Assembly (NCBI RefSeq): GCF_000189395.1
Contig: NZ_AEPB01000064.1
Span: 1 to 64,000 of the forward strand
From: Planococcus donghaensis MPA1U2
GTDB lineage: Bacteria > Bacillota > Bacilli > Bacillales_A > Planococcaceae
Direction: 5' to 3'
Length of the DNA: 64,000 nucleotides
Of this stretch, positions 51,805-60,346 are shown piece after piece. The number at the start of each line of letters is the position of its first letter. Within the stretch, counting starts at the first letter, position 1. The translations under genes were made by a program, and so were the position numbers. The notes below the pieces were generated by a model. It had not been told where the DNA came from. It worked only from the letters and a program-made list of their open reading frames with translations, and ran no database searches.

Positions 51805-52896
51805 ATGAACATAGAGCAGCAAATACTTGAGTATTTCACCCATTTTCATACACATCCAGAAGTGAGCTGGAAAGAAGTTGAAACAACAAAAAAACTAGCG
51901 GCGATTATGACGGAACTAGGTGTGAAACATCACACGTTTCCAGATGTGACTGGGTTGATTGCTGAAATTGGTGAAGGACCGGAAGTGGTTGCGGTGCGTG
52001 CGGATATTGATGCCCTTTGGCAAGAAGTTGATGGCAAACTACAAGCTAACCATTCATGTGGACACGATGCGAATATGTCGATGGTGCTTGGTGCGTTGCT
52101 GTATTTGAAAGATGAAACACTAACGAAACGTGTGCGTTTTATTTTCCAGCCAGCAGAAGAGGTAGGGAACGGATCGCTTTCGATGATTGAGCGCGGGGCA
52201 ATTGATGAGGTGTCGCATTTATACGGTGTTCATCTGCGTCCAATCGAAGAATTGCCGTTTGGGAAAGTGACGCCCGCGCTGCATCACGGATCGGGAATTT
52301 TCTTGAGAGGGAAAATTACAGGGGTCGATGCTCACGGAGCGCGACCGCATCAAGGAAAAAATGCCATCGATGTCATTGCGGCAATTCATCAATTCGTTAA
52401 ATCGATTTATTTCTCTCCGTTTGAATCCTATTCGGCAAAGTTGACGCACATACAAACGGGTGGGGATAGCTTGAACATCATTCCAGGAAGTGCCAACTTT
52501 GCGATGGATGTCCGTTCGCAGTCAAACGACTTGATGAAAGAACTTCAGCAAAAAATTGGTGAAGGATTAGCAAGTATTGCAAAACTACATAATGTCGAAA
52601 TCACATTCGAGTGGACAGATTACACACCTGCTGCTGAAGTGTCGGAAACAGCGATGCAAATTGCGGACGCAGCAATTCGAACAACACTGGGAGACGCTGC
52701 AACAGCTGCGCCGGTTCATACGACAGGTGCTGACGATTTTCATTTTTATACCATAAAAAAACCTGAATTACACGCGGCAATGATTGGCATTGGGGCAGAC
52801 TTAACGCCAGGACTTCATCATCCAAACATGAGCTTTAACCACAAAGCGCTTGATATCGGTGCGCGCGTGCTGGCAAATACACTCAAAGCTACTTAA
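51805..52896 (+). CDS. M20D-family amidohydrolase
   Basis: 363 residues: catalytic M20 domain with an inserted dimerisation domain (about 165-285). Metal motifs: SCGHDANMSM, PAEEVGNG, GVHLRP, and a final HHPNMSFNHKAL. Relatives remove N-acyl groups from amino acids or split aminobenzoyl conjugates; the substrate is not evident here. ATG 51805 follows AAAGGAG. Confidence 0.85.
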   Translation: MNIEQQILEYFTHFHTHPEVSWKEVETTKKLAAIMTELGVKHHTFPDVTGLIAEIGEGPEVVAVRADIDALWQEVDGKLQANHSCGHDANMSMVLGALLYLKDETLTKRVRFIFQPAEEVGNGSLSMIERGAIDEVSHLYGVHLRPIEELPFGKVTPALHHGSGIFLRGKITGVDAHGARPHQGKNAIDVIAAIHQFVKSIYFSPFESYSAKLTHIQTGGDSLNIIPGSANFAMDVRSQSNDLMKELQQKIGEGLASIAKLHNVEITFEWTDYTPAAEVSETAMQIADAAIRTTLGDAATAAPVHTTGADDFHFYTIKKPELHAAMIGIGADLTPGLHHPNMSFNHKALDIGARVLANTLKAT

Positions 52897-52968
52897 TGAA
52901 AAATATCTTAAAACACTAAAAATTCTAAAGTTAGAATAACACATGATAAAATAACAGAGCCGACATCC

Positions 52969-53000
52969 GAGACCCTCTTTTACAAGAGGGTCTCATTTTT
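52969..53000 (+). terminator. Terminator of the M20D gene
   Basis: GAGACCCTCTT/AAGAGGGTCTC (52969-52979/52984-52994) with a 4-base loop and ATTTTTAT tail. Confidence 0.9.
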
Positions 53001-53085
53001 ATATGTGTTGGAAAAGAACGTTTTTACACCTTAAAAAAAGGGTATTGAAGATAAGTTTATATTATAAAAAAAGGAGAGAAATAGA

Positions 53086-54504
53086 ATGGATGCTATTTTA
53101 AAAGGGATTACCTGGTTCGTTGATAACGCCAACACGTTGCTTTGGACATACATATTAATTGCACTTCTTATGGGCCTTGGCCTTTACTTTACTGTTCGCA
53201 CTAAATTCGTTCAAGTTCGTTTGTTTGGTGAGATGTTCCGTGTGATCATGGAGAAAAAAGATGGGGATAGCGGGATCTCAGCATTCCAAGCTTTCACAAT
53301 TTCTACTGCTTCTCGCGTAGGAACAGGGAATATCACAGGTGTTGCTTTAGCCATTGCTATTGGTGGACCGGGAGCGGTTTTCTGGATGTGGATGGTCGCG
53401 ATTATCGGGATGGCTACCGCTTTTGTTGAAAGTACATTAGCGCAAGTTTACAAAATCCGCGACGGTGAACAATTCCGTGGTGGTCCTGCTTACTACATGG
53501 AAAAAGCACTCGGCAACCGCAAACTCGGAATTGTCTTTGCTATTTTGTTAACACTGGCATTTGGGTTTATCTTTAACTCAGTTCAATCAAACACGATTGC
53601 TCAATCTTTTGAAGACGTCTTTAATATTCCAGATTGGACAATTGGATTAGGACTTGTCCTATTAACAGCCATTGTTATTTTTGGTGGCGTTAAACGAATT
53701 GCTAGAGTGACACAAATTGTCGTACCAGTTATGGCCACAATTTACATCATCGTAGCGATTTACATCATCATCATGAATATTACGGAAATTCCAGCCGTGT
53801 TCACGCTTATTGTGAAAAGTGCTTTTGGATTAGAAGAAGCAATCGGTGGCGGTATCGGTGCCGCCATTATGCAAGGTGTTCGTCGAGGCTTGTTCTCGAA
53901 TGAAGCAGGTATGGGTTCAGTACCTAATGCTGCAGCTTCTGCCAATGTTTCGCATCCTGCAAAACAAGGACTTGTTCAAAGTTTAGGTGTTTTCTTTGAT
54001 ACGATTGTTATTTGTTCGGCGACTGCTTTTATTATTATCTTGGCAGGTCTTTACTCAACAAGCGAACAAATTGGAATTTTGCTAACGCAAGATTCGTTAA
54101 ACGCTCACCTTGGCAGTTGGGCACCGTACTTTTTAGCAATTGCTATTATGTTTTTCGCCTTTAGTTCGATTATCGGGAACTACTATTATGGCGAAACAAA
54201 TATCGAATTTATTAACGCTCACAGTGCTTGGTTAATGGCTTACCGCTTTGGAGTACTGGCAATGGTTATGTTTGGTGCACTTGCTCAAGTTCGATTGGTT
54301 TGGAATATGGCCGATTTGTTTATGGGCTTCATGGCTGTACTCAACTTAGTCGTAATTGCTTTACTTGGTAAAACAGCCTTTAAAGTACTGGAAGATTACA
54401 CAACCCAACGTAAAGCTGGGAAAAACCCAGAGTTCTTTGCGAAAAACATCCCCGGTTTGAAAAACACGGAATGCTGGGGTGAAGGCGAAACTCGCCACAA
54501 ATAA
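53086..54504 (+). CDS. Sodium/alanine symporter (AGCS family)
   Basis: 472 residues with about 11 membrane helices; imports alanine or glycine with sodium. Family motifs include STASRVGTGNITGVALAIAIGGPGAVFWMW and RRGLFSNEAGMGSVPNAAA. AAAGGAGAG precedes ATG 53086. It is a single-gene unit bounded by terminators. Confidence 0.92.
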   Translation: MDAILKGITWFVDNANTLLWTYILIALLMGLGLYFTVRTKFVQVRLFGEMFRVIMEKKDGDSGISAFQAFTISTASRVGTGNITGVALAIAIGGPGAVFWMWMVAIIGMATAFVESTLAQVYKIRDGEQFRGGPAYYMEKALGNRKLGIVFAILLTLAFGFIFNSVQSNTIAQSFEDVFNIPDWTIGLGLVLLTAIVIFGGVKRIARVTQIVVPVMATIYIIVAIYIIIMNITEIPAVFTLIVKSAFGLEEAIGGGIGAAIMQGVRRGLFSNEAGMGSVPNAAASANVSHPAKQGLVQSLGVFFDTIVICSATAFIIILAGLYSTSEQIGILLTQDSLNAHLGSWAPYFLAIAIMFFAFSSIIGNYYYGETNIEFINAHSAWLMAYRFGVLAMVMFGALAQVRLVWNMADLFMGFMAVLNLVVIALLGKTAFKVLEDYTTQRKAGKNPEFFAKNIPGLKNTECWGEGETRHK

Positions 54505-54513
54505 TACCATCAG

Positions 54514-54553
54514 AAGACCTTTTTGCGCTCGCGCAAAAAGGTCTTTTTTTTTG
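54514..54553 (+). terminator. Terminator of the symporter gene
   Basis: A 15-bp stem (54514-54528 with 54531-54545, arms AAGACCTTTTTGCGC and complement) with a 2-base TC gap and a following T run. Confidence 0.9.
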
Positions 54554-54667
54554 ATGTAATCCGCATTATTATCTCAAAGATTAGATTCTATAAAAATCAG
54601 ATTTTTCAGAAAAAAGCATGCAATGTTTCCCCTTTTTTTCCTAAAATTAAACATAAAAATATGCATT

Positions 54668-54694
54668 GTTACACATTTGTAACATAAATGTAAC
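54668..54694. promoter_or_regulatory. Inverted-repeat operator candidate upstream of the first SLH gene
   Basis: GTTACA-CATT-TGTAAC (54668-54683) is a perfect 6-bp inverted repeat, followed by an extra TGTAAC half-site at 54689-54694, one base before the -35. The arrangement suggests a transcription factor site. The factor is unknown to me. Confidence 0.45.
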
Positions 54695-54695
54695 C

Positions 54696-54722
54696 TTGAT
54701 TCCGTGTTTTTACTGTTACAAT
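54696..54722 (+). promoter_or_regulatory. Promoter of the NlpC/P60-SLH gene
   Basis: TTGATT (54696-54701) and an extended -10 TG-T-TACAAT (54714-54722), with a 15-base spacer, shorter than ideal but compensated by the TG. Confidence 0.55.
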
Positions 54723-54796
54723 CAAAAATATATTAAAGAAGTCATTAACGGTTGATGCCTGATCACCATCCCGAAATTTAACTAAAGAGGTGCCAA

Positions 54797-55813
54797 GTGA
54801 AGAAACGACTAATACTCATGATAATTGCTATTTTATTAATATCAGTTAGCCCATTCAACACGACACAGGCCAGTGCAGCTACACCAAACGAATTAATTAC
54901 ATACGCGAAGAAATTTTTAGGAACACCGTATAAATTTGGAGGAACAACTCCTTCAGGCTTTGACTGTTCTGGATACTTACGATATGTTTTCAATGAATTT
55001 GATATTTCGATTCCACGTACTTCTGTTGAGCAGTACAGCAACGGAACAGCTGTTAGCAAAAGCAACTTAAAAGAAGGCGATATGGTTTTCTTTTCAAATA
55101 CGTACAAACCTGGAATTTCACATGCTGGAATATACATAGGTGACGGAGATTTTATTTCCGCAACAAGCAAAGGAATAACAATTGCGAACTTAAACACAAA
55201 CCCATATTGGGGACCAAAATACACAGGCGCTCGTCGTCTTAGTGAAGTTAAAAACGAAACAACTACCGTATCAAAACCAGCTCTTTCAGTTGGACAATAT
55301 TACGATGTATCTTCAAAATATTGGGCAGCTAAAGAAATCAAAGACTTAAGCGTTGCAGGAATCATCACAGGTAAAGGCAATGGCATTTTCAAGCCAAACG
55401 ATAATGTATCAAGAGCAGAAGCGGCGACAATTATTGCGCGTGCATTAAAACTAACTCCGGTTAAAAGTTCTGCGTTCAAAGACGTACCCGCATCACACTG
55501 GGCAGCTGGCAACATTAACGCTGTCATGAAAGCAGGAATCGTTAACGGACGTTCACCAGGATACTTTGCACCAAATGAAAACATCACGCGTGCAGAAATC
55601 AGCAAATTGCTAACAAAAGCATTTGCCTTATCAGCATCAACGCCTTCAACATCATTTACGGATATTAAAGGTCACTGGGCTGAAAACTCAATTAACACAA
55701 TCGCTGCACATAACTTAGCAAATGGCCACGACGACGGTTCGTTCAAGCCTAATGCAAATGCCAAACGTGCAGAATACACAGCATTTGTTCACAGAGCTAT
55801 CGCAAACAAATAA
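54797..55813 (+). CDS. Secreted NlpC/P60 endopeptidase with three SLH domains
   Basis: 338 residues. Signal peptide 1-27 (ending QASA). NlpC/P60 domain (about 30-150) with Cys57 in FDCSGYL and His109 in ISHAGIYIG, cutting peptidoglycan stem peptides. Three SLH modules (about 165-220, 225-280, 285-338) with the TRAE/SRAE/KRAE motif anchor it to the wall polysaccharide. GTG 54797 follows AAAGAGGTG. First of four SLH proteins in 8 kb. Confidence 0.92.
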   Translation: MKKRLILMIIAILLISVSPFNTTQASAATPNELITYAKKFLGTPYKFGGTTPSGFDCSGYLRYVFNEFDISIPRTSVEQYSNGTAVSKSNLKEGDMVFFSNTYKPGISHAGIYIGDGDFISATSKGITIANLNTNPYWGPKYTGARRLSEVKNETTTVSKPALSVGQYYDVSSKYWAAKEIKDLSVAGIITGKGNGIFKPNDNVSRAEAATIIARALKLTPVKSSAFKDVPASHWAAGNINAVMKAGIVNGRSPGYFAPNENITRAEISKLLTKAFALSASTPSTSFTDIKGHWAENSINTIAAHNLANGHDDGSFKPNANAKRAEYTAFVHRAIANK

Positions 55814-55821
55814 ATGCAATC

Positions 55822-55869
55822 AAAACTGCAAGTTCCCTCGAGACGATCGAGCGGACTTGTAGTTTTTTT
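55822..55869 (+). terminator. Terminator of the NlpC/P60-SLH gene
   Basis: AAAACTGCAAGTTCC pairs with GGACTTGTAGTTTT, TCGA/TCGA inside, and a T run follows. Confidence 0.85.
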
Positions 55870-56082
55870 ATGGTGATTTTTGTGTTAAATATTGTAAATA
55901 TATAATAATGTTAGGTAGTTATTGTTAACAGCTAGCTAAAACGCTTAAAAATGTGTATAGGAGGTGCGAAGTATTGTTTTGTTAGTCACGTTACAGTGAA
56001 GGGTAAAAGGCTGTGAAAGGCGTTTAGAAGAGTGGATTTGTGAAAGGCGTGTGGAAGAGTGTAGAGCTGGGTGAGCATGTGA

Positions 56083-56685
56083 AAATTTCAGGTAAAGAGA
56101 TCAAAATGGGTGAATTTATGTAAGAGAGCGAAAAGTTCATGTAAGAGCACGGAAAGTTCATGTAAGAGAGCAAAAAGTTCATGTAAAGAGATAAAAATCG
56201 GGTGGATTCACATAAGAGCTTGAAAAGTTAAGGTAAGAACACTAAAAGTTCATGTAAGAGAGCAAAAAGTTCATGTAAAGAAGTCAAAAGTTCATGTAAA
56301 GAAGCTCGGAAGCTTATGAATTCATGTAAGAGCATCAAAAGTTCATGTAAAGAGATAAAAAGTTCCTGTAAAGAAGCGAAAAGTTCATGTAAAGAGGTCA
56401 AAATCGGGTGGATTTACATAAAAGCATGAAAAGTTAAGATAAGAGCACCAAAAGTTCATGTAAAGAGATAAAAAGTTCCTGTAAAGAAGCGAAAAGTTCA
56501 GGTAAAGAGATCGAAATCGGGTGGATTCATATAAGAGCAGCAAAAGTTAATGTAAGAGATTGAAAAGTTCATGTAAAGAGATAAAAAGTTTATATAAAGA
56601 AGTCAAAAGTTCGTGTAAGAAGCTCGGAAGCTTATGAATTCATGTAAGAGCACAAAAACTTCATGTAAGAAGAACAAAGTCTTGT
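56083..56685 (+). repeat. Intergenic 21-nt tandem repeat array 3
   Basis: About 26 units of the same core and orientation as arrays 1 and 2. Most keep GTTCATGTAA. The higher-order pattern differs: ATCGGGTGGATT precedes a unit three times (near 56199, 56403, 56516) and CTCGGAAGCTTATGAATTC occurs twice (near 56304 and 56619). Upstream, 56010-56060 holds a separate pair of repeats of the form TGTGAAAGGCG. The gap 55870-56082 contains no gene. Confidence 0.88.
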
Positions 56686-56755
56686 AAATCCACATAAATA
56701 CACGTGAAAGCGAAACAAACACCCACGCCCCAGCATATTCACCACGCCTATCCCA

Positions 56756-56790
56756 CAAAAAAGGCCCAACCGGCATAACCGGTTGGGCCT
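56756..56790 (-). terminator. Terminator of the subtilase-SLH gene
   Basis: AGGCCCAACCGG/CCGGTTGGGCCT (56762-56773/56779-56790). On the minus strand it is followed by a T run (A run at 56756-56761). Confidence 0.92.
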
Positions 56791-56796
56791 ACATTA

Positions 56797-58446
56797 CTAT
56801 TTCAACGCATTGTTAATTACTTCAGCGCTTTCTGCGCGAGTAATTGGGTTTTTCGGGCGGAATGTGTTGTCCGCGTAACCTTTAACGACTTTGGTTGCAT
56901 AAGCAGCTTGAATCGCGTCGTAATAATACATAGTTTTTGGAACATCTTTAAAACCAGCTTGTTGAGTGCCGGAAAGTTTAAACGCAGATTGCATAATCAG
57001 TGCCATGTCGCCACGTTTAATTGGATCGTTTGGTCGGAATTCTTTTTCGTTAATTCCTTTAATATAACCTAATTCATAAGCACTGTTAATATAGCCAGCA
57101 GCGTAAGAATCTTTTGGTACATCGCTAAAATGGTGATTGGTATTGGTTTTATTCAACTTTAATGCACGGCCAATCATGGTAATGGCTTCTGCACGGGTAA
57201 TGGTGGCATCAGGACGGTATGTGCCGTCAGTAAGTCCTGTGATAATGCCGCGATCAAAATTCTTTTGAATCGGTAACGTGTACCACACATTATTTTTTAA
57301 ATCTGGGAACAAGGCAGCTTTGGTCTGGAGTGATTGTACTAAGCCATTGCCATACGTATTGTCGCGACCTTTTACACCAAGGTCGAATGCTACCCGGTTA
57401 ACAGTTTCACGCAATTGCTTATTTGATAAATGCGGATAAGCTTCCATATATTGCGCAAATGTACCAGCAACAAAAGGAGAAGCGACAGATGTTCCTTCAG
57501 AAACAGCGTAATCTTCGTTAGATGTTGTTTTAGAATCAGTGAAACTACTTAAAATGCCTTCTCCAGGTGCCACAAGTTCTTGTGACGCGCCGTAATTTGA
57601 GAAATAAGACAGTTTGTTGAGTTTCGAAACAGATCCGACAGCAATAACAGACGGAAAACGTGCTGGGTAAAGAACGTCTTTATATAATCCTTTTTCCCGT
57701 TCGTTTCCAGAAGCGGCAATAACCACAATGCCAGCATCGTAAGCTTTTTGCGTAATGTCACGTAAAGCTTGGTCATCGTTAATTGTCGTCAAACTCATGT
57801 TGATAATGTCGACTTTTTGGTCGATAGCCCATTGGATTCCGGCAACCACGCCTTCTAAAGTGCCGACGCCGTTAGCCGACAAAACTTTAACCGAGTAAAT
57901 CAACGAATCCGGTGCTACACCAACTGTACCGATGGAATTGTTTTGTGCGCCGATTACACCAGCAACATGCGTGCCGTGTCCATTACCATCTGTAAAAGCA
58001 CTGGAATTTTCAACTTTTGAAACGCCTCCTGCGACTTTTAAGTCAGGATGTTTAGAGTTAATGCCTGAATCGATAATGGCGATTTTAACACCTTTACCTG
58101 TGTACCCAAGACTAGTTGCGGTATTCGCTTTAACTGTCCGGTAACCCCATGTAGTTGTTTGACCAGCTGCGGTAACGATTGAATTCTCTTCTACATATTC
58201 AATAGAAGAATCATTACTTGCCGTTTGAACCAATTGCTCGTTTGGCAATGTAACGGAAACGGCAGAGATAGCATCAAACTCCTCGTGAATTTCTGCGCCC
58301 ATTTCTTCTAGCAAATCATAGTCAATGTCTTCTTTAAATGAAATAATCACGCGATCTGAAGCGTCATTGGCTTCAGCGGAGGCATTACTACTGGCCCATC
58401 CACTGATAAATAGCACAGAGAGTGCCAAAACTGATAATTTTTTCAA
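56797..58446 (-). CDS. Secreted subtilisin-like protease with three SLH domains
   Basis: 549 residues. Signal peptide 1-24 (ending ASA), an I9-type propeptide (about 30-92), then the S8 catalytic domain with D126 (IIDSGINSKHPDL), H157 (GHGTHVAG), oxyanion N248 (AASGNE) and S320 (GTSVASP). Three SLH modules (about 375-549) with TRAE, KRGD and TRAE. The start is TTG 58446, six bases after AGGAGGG. A wall-bound protease that may mature or turn over the neighbouring autolysins. Confidence 0.93.
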   Translation of the reverse strand: MKKLSVLALSVLFISGWASSNASAEANDASDRVIISFKEDIDYDLLEEMGAEIHEEFDAISAVSVTLPNEQLVQTASNDSSIEYVEENSIVTAAGQTTTWGYRTVKANTATSLGYTGKGVKIAIIDSGINSKHPDLKVAGGVSKVENSSAFTDGNGHGTHVAGVIGAQNNSIGTVGVAPDSLIYSVKVLSANGVGTLEGVVAGIQWAIDQKVDIINMSLTTINDDQALRDITQKAYDAGIVVIAASGNEREKGLYKDVLYPARFPSVIAVGSVSKLNKLSYFSNYGASQELVAPGEGILSSFTDSKTTSNEDYAVSEGTSVASPFVAGTFAQYMEAYPHLSNKQLRETVNRVAFDLGVKGRDNTYGNGLVQSLQTKAALFPDLKNNVWYTLPIQKNFDRGIITGLTDGTYRPDATITRAEAITMIGRALKLNKTNTNHHFSDVPKDSYAAGYINSAYELGYIKGINEKEFRPNDPIKRGDMALIMQSAFKLSGTQQAGFKDVPKTMYYYDAIQAAYATKVVKGYADNTFRPKNPITRAESAEVINNALK

Positions 58447-58488
58447 TAGAATCCCTCCTGAAAGATTACACTTTCATGTAGTATACAA

Positions 58489-58519
58489 CAAAAAAACGGA
58501 CTTAAAAGTCCGTTTTAAA
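58489..58519 (-). terminator. Terminator of the amidase-SLH gene
   Basis: AAAACGGACTT/AAGTCCGTTTT (58493-58503/58506-58516). On the minus strand it continues into a T run. It ends the amidase gene and separates it from the protease gene on the same strand. Confidence 0.9.
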
Positions 58520-58521
58520 AA

Positions 58522-59916
58522 TTAATTTTTTGCTTTCCAGTTGTAATAATCTTCGATTCCTGCAGCAATCGCTGTAGCAGCACGATCTTTATAAGTGCTA
58601 GAACCTAATTTCGAAGCATCATAAGAGTTCGTAATAAATCCTAATTCTACTAAAGCTGCTGGAAGGGGGTTCGTGCGAATAACTTGGAAACCGTAGTTTT
58701 TAACACCGCGGTTCGGGTGGTCCATTGCTTTGTAAAGTCTGTTTTGAACAAATGTTGCTAATTCCTTGCTATCGCTACCGACTGAAGCGGAATAGTACGT
58801 TTCAGAACCGCTAGCGCCATGAGCTCCTGCTGAATTGGTGTGAATGCTAAGGAATGTATCTGATCCACTAGCTACGCCTTTATCCACACGAGCACTCAAT
58901 GAATGGAATACATCAGTTGAACGTGTCATATAAACTTTAATGCCTTTTGCTTTTAATTTTGCTTCAACACGTTTTGCAACGTCAAGGTTAATGTCTTTTT
59001 CTAGTAATCCATTTGCTACGGCACCACCGTCGTGACCGCCATGACCAGGATCAAGTGTGATATAGCGGCTGCTAGCAGTTGCGGGTACAGCTTCTGCTAA
59101 ATAATCAGAGTGAACGTAGCCAGTGTAGCTACCGCTTTTCCCGTATGCCCAAGCACCTTTGTAACCATAAACTGCGAATGCATCACCCGAGTTTAGTTTA
59201 CCAAGTGCGTAGTAGCCAGTGCTTGGTCCAGTACGAATATTTAAGCTGTTTACTGTTACACGTAAATTATCAATTGTGACATTTTTATAAGTAACTCGGT
59301 AGCTTGAATTTAATGCGCGTGCTAAGAAAATAGCGAACTCTTCACGAATTAATTTTTTGCTTGGTGAATATGTGCCAGTACCCGTACCGTTTGATACGCC
59401 GGCAGTAGCAATTTTACTAACTGCTGTGTACAGACTATTTGAACTTGTATCTACTTTAATATCTGAGAAGAAAACATTACCAGTATTTGAGTATTTAAAT
59501 GCACGGCTTAGTAAGTAAGCCATTTCTCCACGAGTCATTGTATCTTGTGGACGGAAAGTTCCATCTGAATTTCCTGTAATGATGCCTTTTTCGTAAGCTG
59601 ATTGAATATAACCTGAACTGTAGCGTTTTGGATCGACATCAGGGAATGATGTTTTACGCAATGAGCCGTTCAAGCCTAATGCACGACCGATTAAAGTGGC
59701 AGCTTGCTCACGCGTTACTGACTCCGATGGTCCAAATGAATTTTTATCTACACCGTTTATCAAACCTTTGTTCCATAAATACAAAATCTCTTGATCGGAC
59801 GATGAAACGTCCTTAAATGGATTACTTGCAGCAGAAACAGGTTGAACACCAAAACTTGAAATCACAAAAACAACAGCAACAAGAAACAGGGCAATTTTCG
59901 AGAATACTTTTTTCAT
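58522..59916 (-). CDS. N-acetylmuramoyl-L-alanine amidase with three SLH domains
   Basis: 464 residues. Signal peptide 1-29, three SLH modules (about 30-205; TREQ, TRGE, IREE at the motif sites), an SH3-type domain (about 215-275, VNSLNIRTGPSTGYYALG), and a C-terminal Amidase_3 domain with zinc residues in TLDPGHGGHDGG, the Glu of GLLEKDINLDVA, SIHTNSAG and the catalytic Glu of ALVELGFITN. It cuts between MurNAc and L-Ala. SLH modules are N-terminal here but C-terminal in the protease. Confidence 0.93.
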   Translation of the reverse strand: MKKVFSKIALFLVAVVFVISSFGVQPVSAASNPFKDVSSSDQEILYLWNKGLINGVDKNSFGPSESVTREQAATLIGRALGLNGSLRKTSFPDVDPKRYSSGYIQSAYEKGIITGNSDGTFRPQDTMTRGEMAYLLSRAFKYSNTGNVFFSDIKVDTSSNSLYTAVSKIATAGVSNGTGTGTYSPSKKLIREEFAIFLARALNSSYRVTYKNVTIDNLRVTVNSLNIRTGPSTGYYALGKLNSGDAFAVYGYKGAWAYGKSGSYTGYVHSDYLAEAVPATASSRYITLDPGHGGHDGGAVANGLLEKDINLDVAKRVEAKLKAKGIKVYMTRSTDVFHSLSARVDKGVASGSDTFLSIHTNSAGAHGASGSETYYSASVGSDSKELATFVQNRLYKAMDHPNRGVKNYGFQVIRTNPLPAALVELGFITNSYDASKLGSSTYKDRAATAIAAGIEDYYNWKAKN

Positions 59917-59956
59917 AAAATTGTCATTTCCTCCTATTAATTTCTATCTGATAGTG

Positions 59957-59965
59957 ATAATAGCA
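59957..59965 (-). promoter_or_regulatory. Promoter of the amidase-SLH gene
   Basis: On the minus strand TG-C-TATTAT is an extended -10, about 40 bases ahead of the start. No good -35. Confidence 0.45.
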
Positions 59966-60346
59966 GATATTTATTCAAATTAATGGGTTTTTTTAATAAA
60001 TAAGAATAAAGTATGGTTTAAAAAGATTATTTTTGTTCGGTAAGTTTCGTCCTAATACTTTATACCTAATTAAATGATATACAAACTGCAAGTATTAAAT
60101 AATCAAATAAATTAAATTAAAAATAATAAAAAAATGTCTTTACTAATATAGGAGTATTAATGGTACACTCAAAAATGTCTAGTAATTATTTAACCATGTA
60201 AAAATGGTAAATATAGATAATAAAAGAGGTAGCCAGTCTACTGAGAAAAATATGTATCTTATTGATAAGTTTATGAGGTTTTAAATAAAAAACTTTGTAA
60301 ATTAGGGAATTTTGTTTTTATTACCAAAAGGAGGAAAAAGAATAAC
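59966..60346. other. AT-rich divergent region before the glucosaminidase gene
   Basis: About 380 very AT-rich bases. ACCAT/ATGGT (near 60193-60210) forms a small hairpin and GTAG/CTAC (near 60231-60243) another. No convincing -35/-10 pair, gene or known riboswitch motif is visible. An AAAGGAGG site ends the region. Confidence 0.4.

Noticed and set aside
43048-56685. CRISPR interpretation of the arrays
   Set aside because: Conserved cores are about 17 bases with only about 4 variable bases between them, units vary, and no cas genes are in the window.
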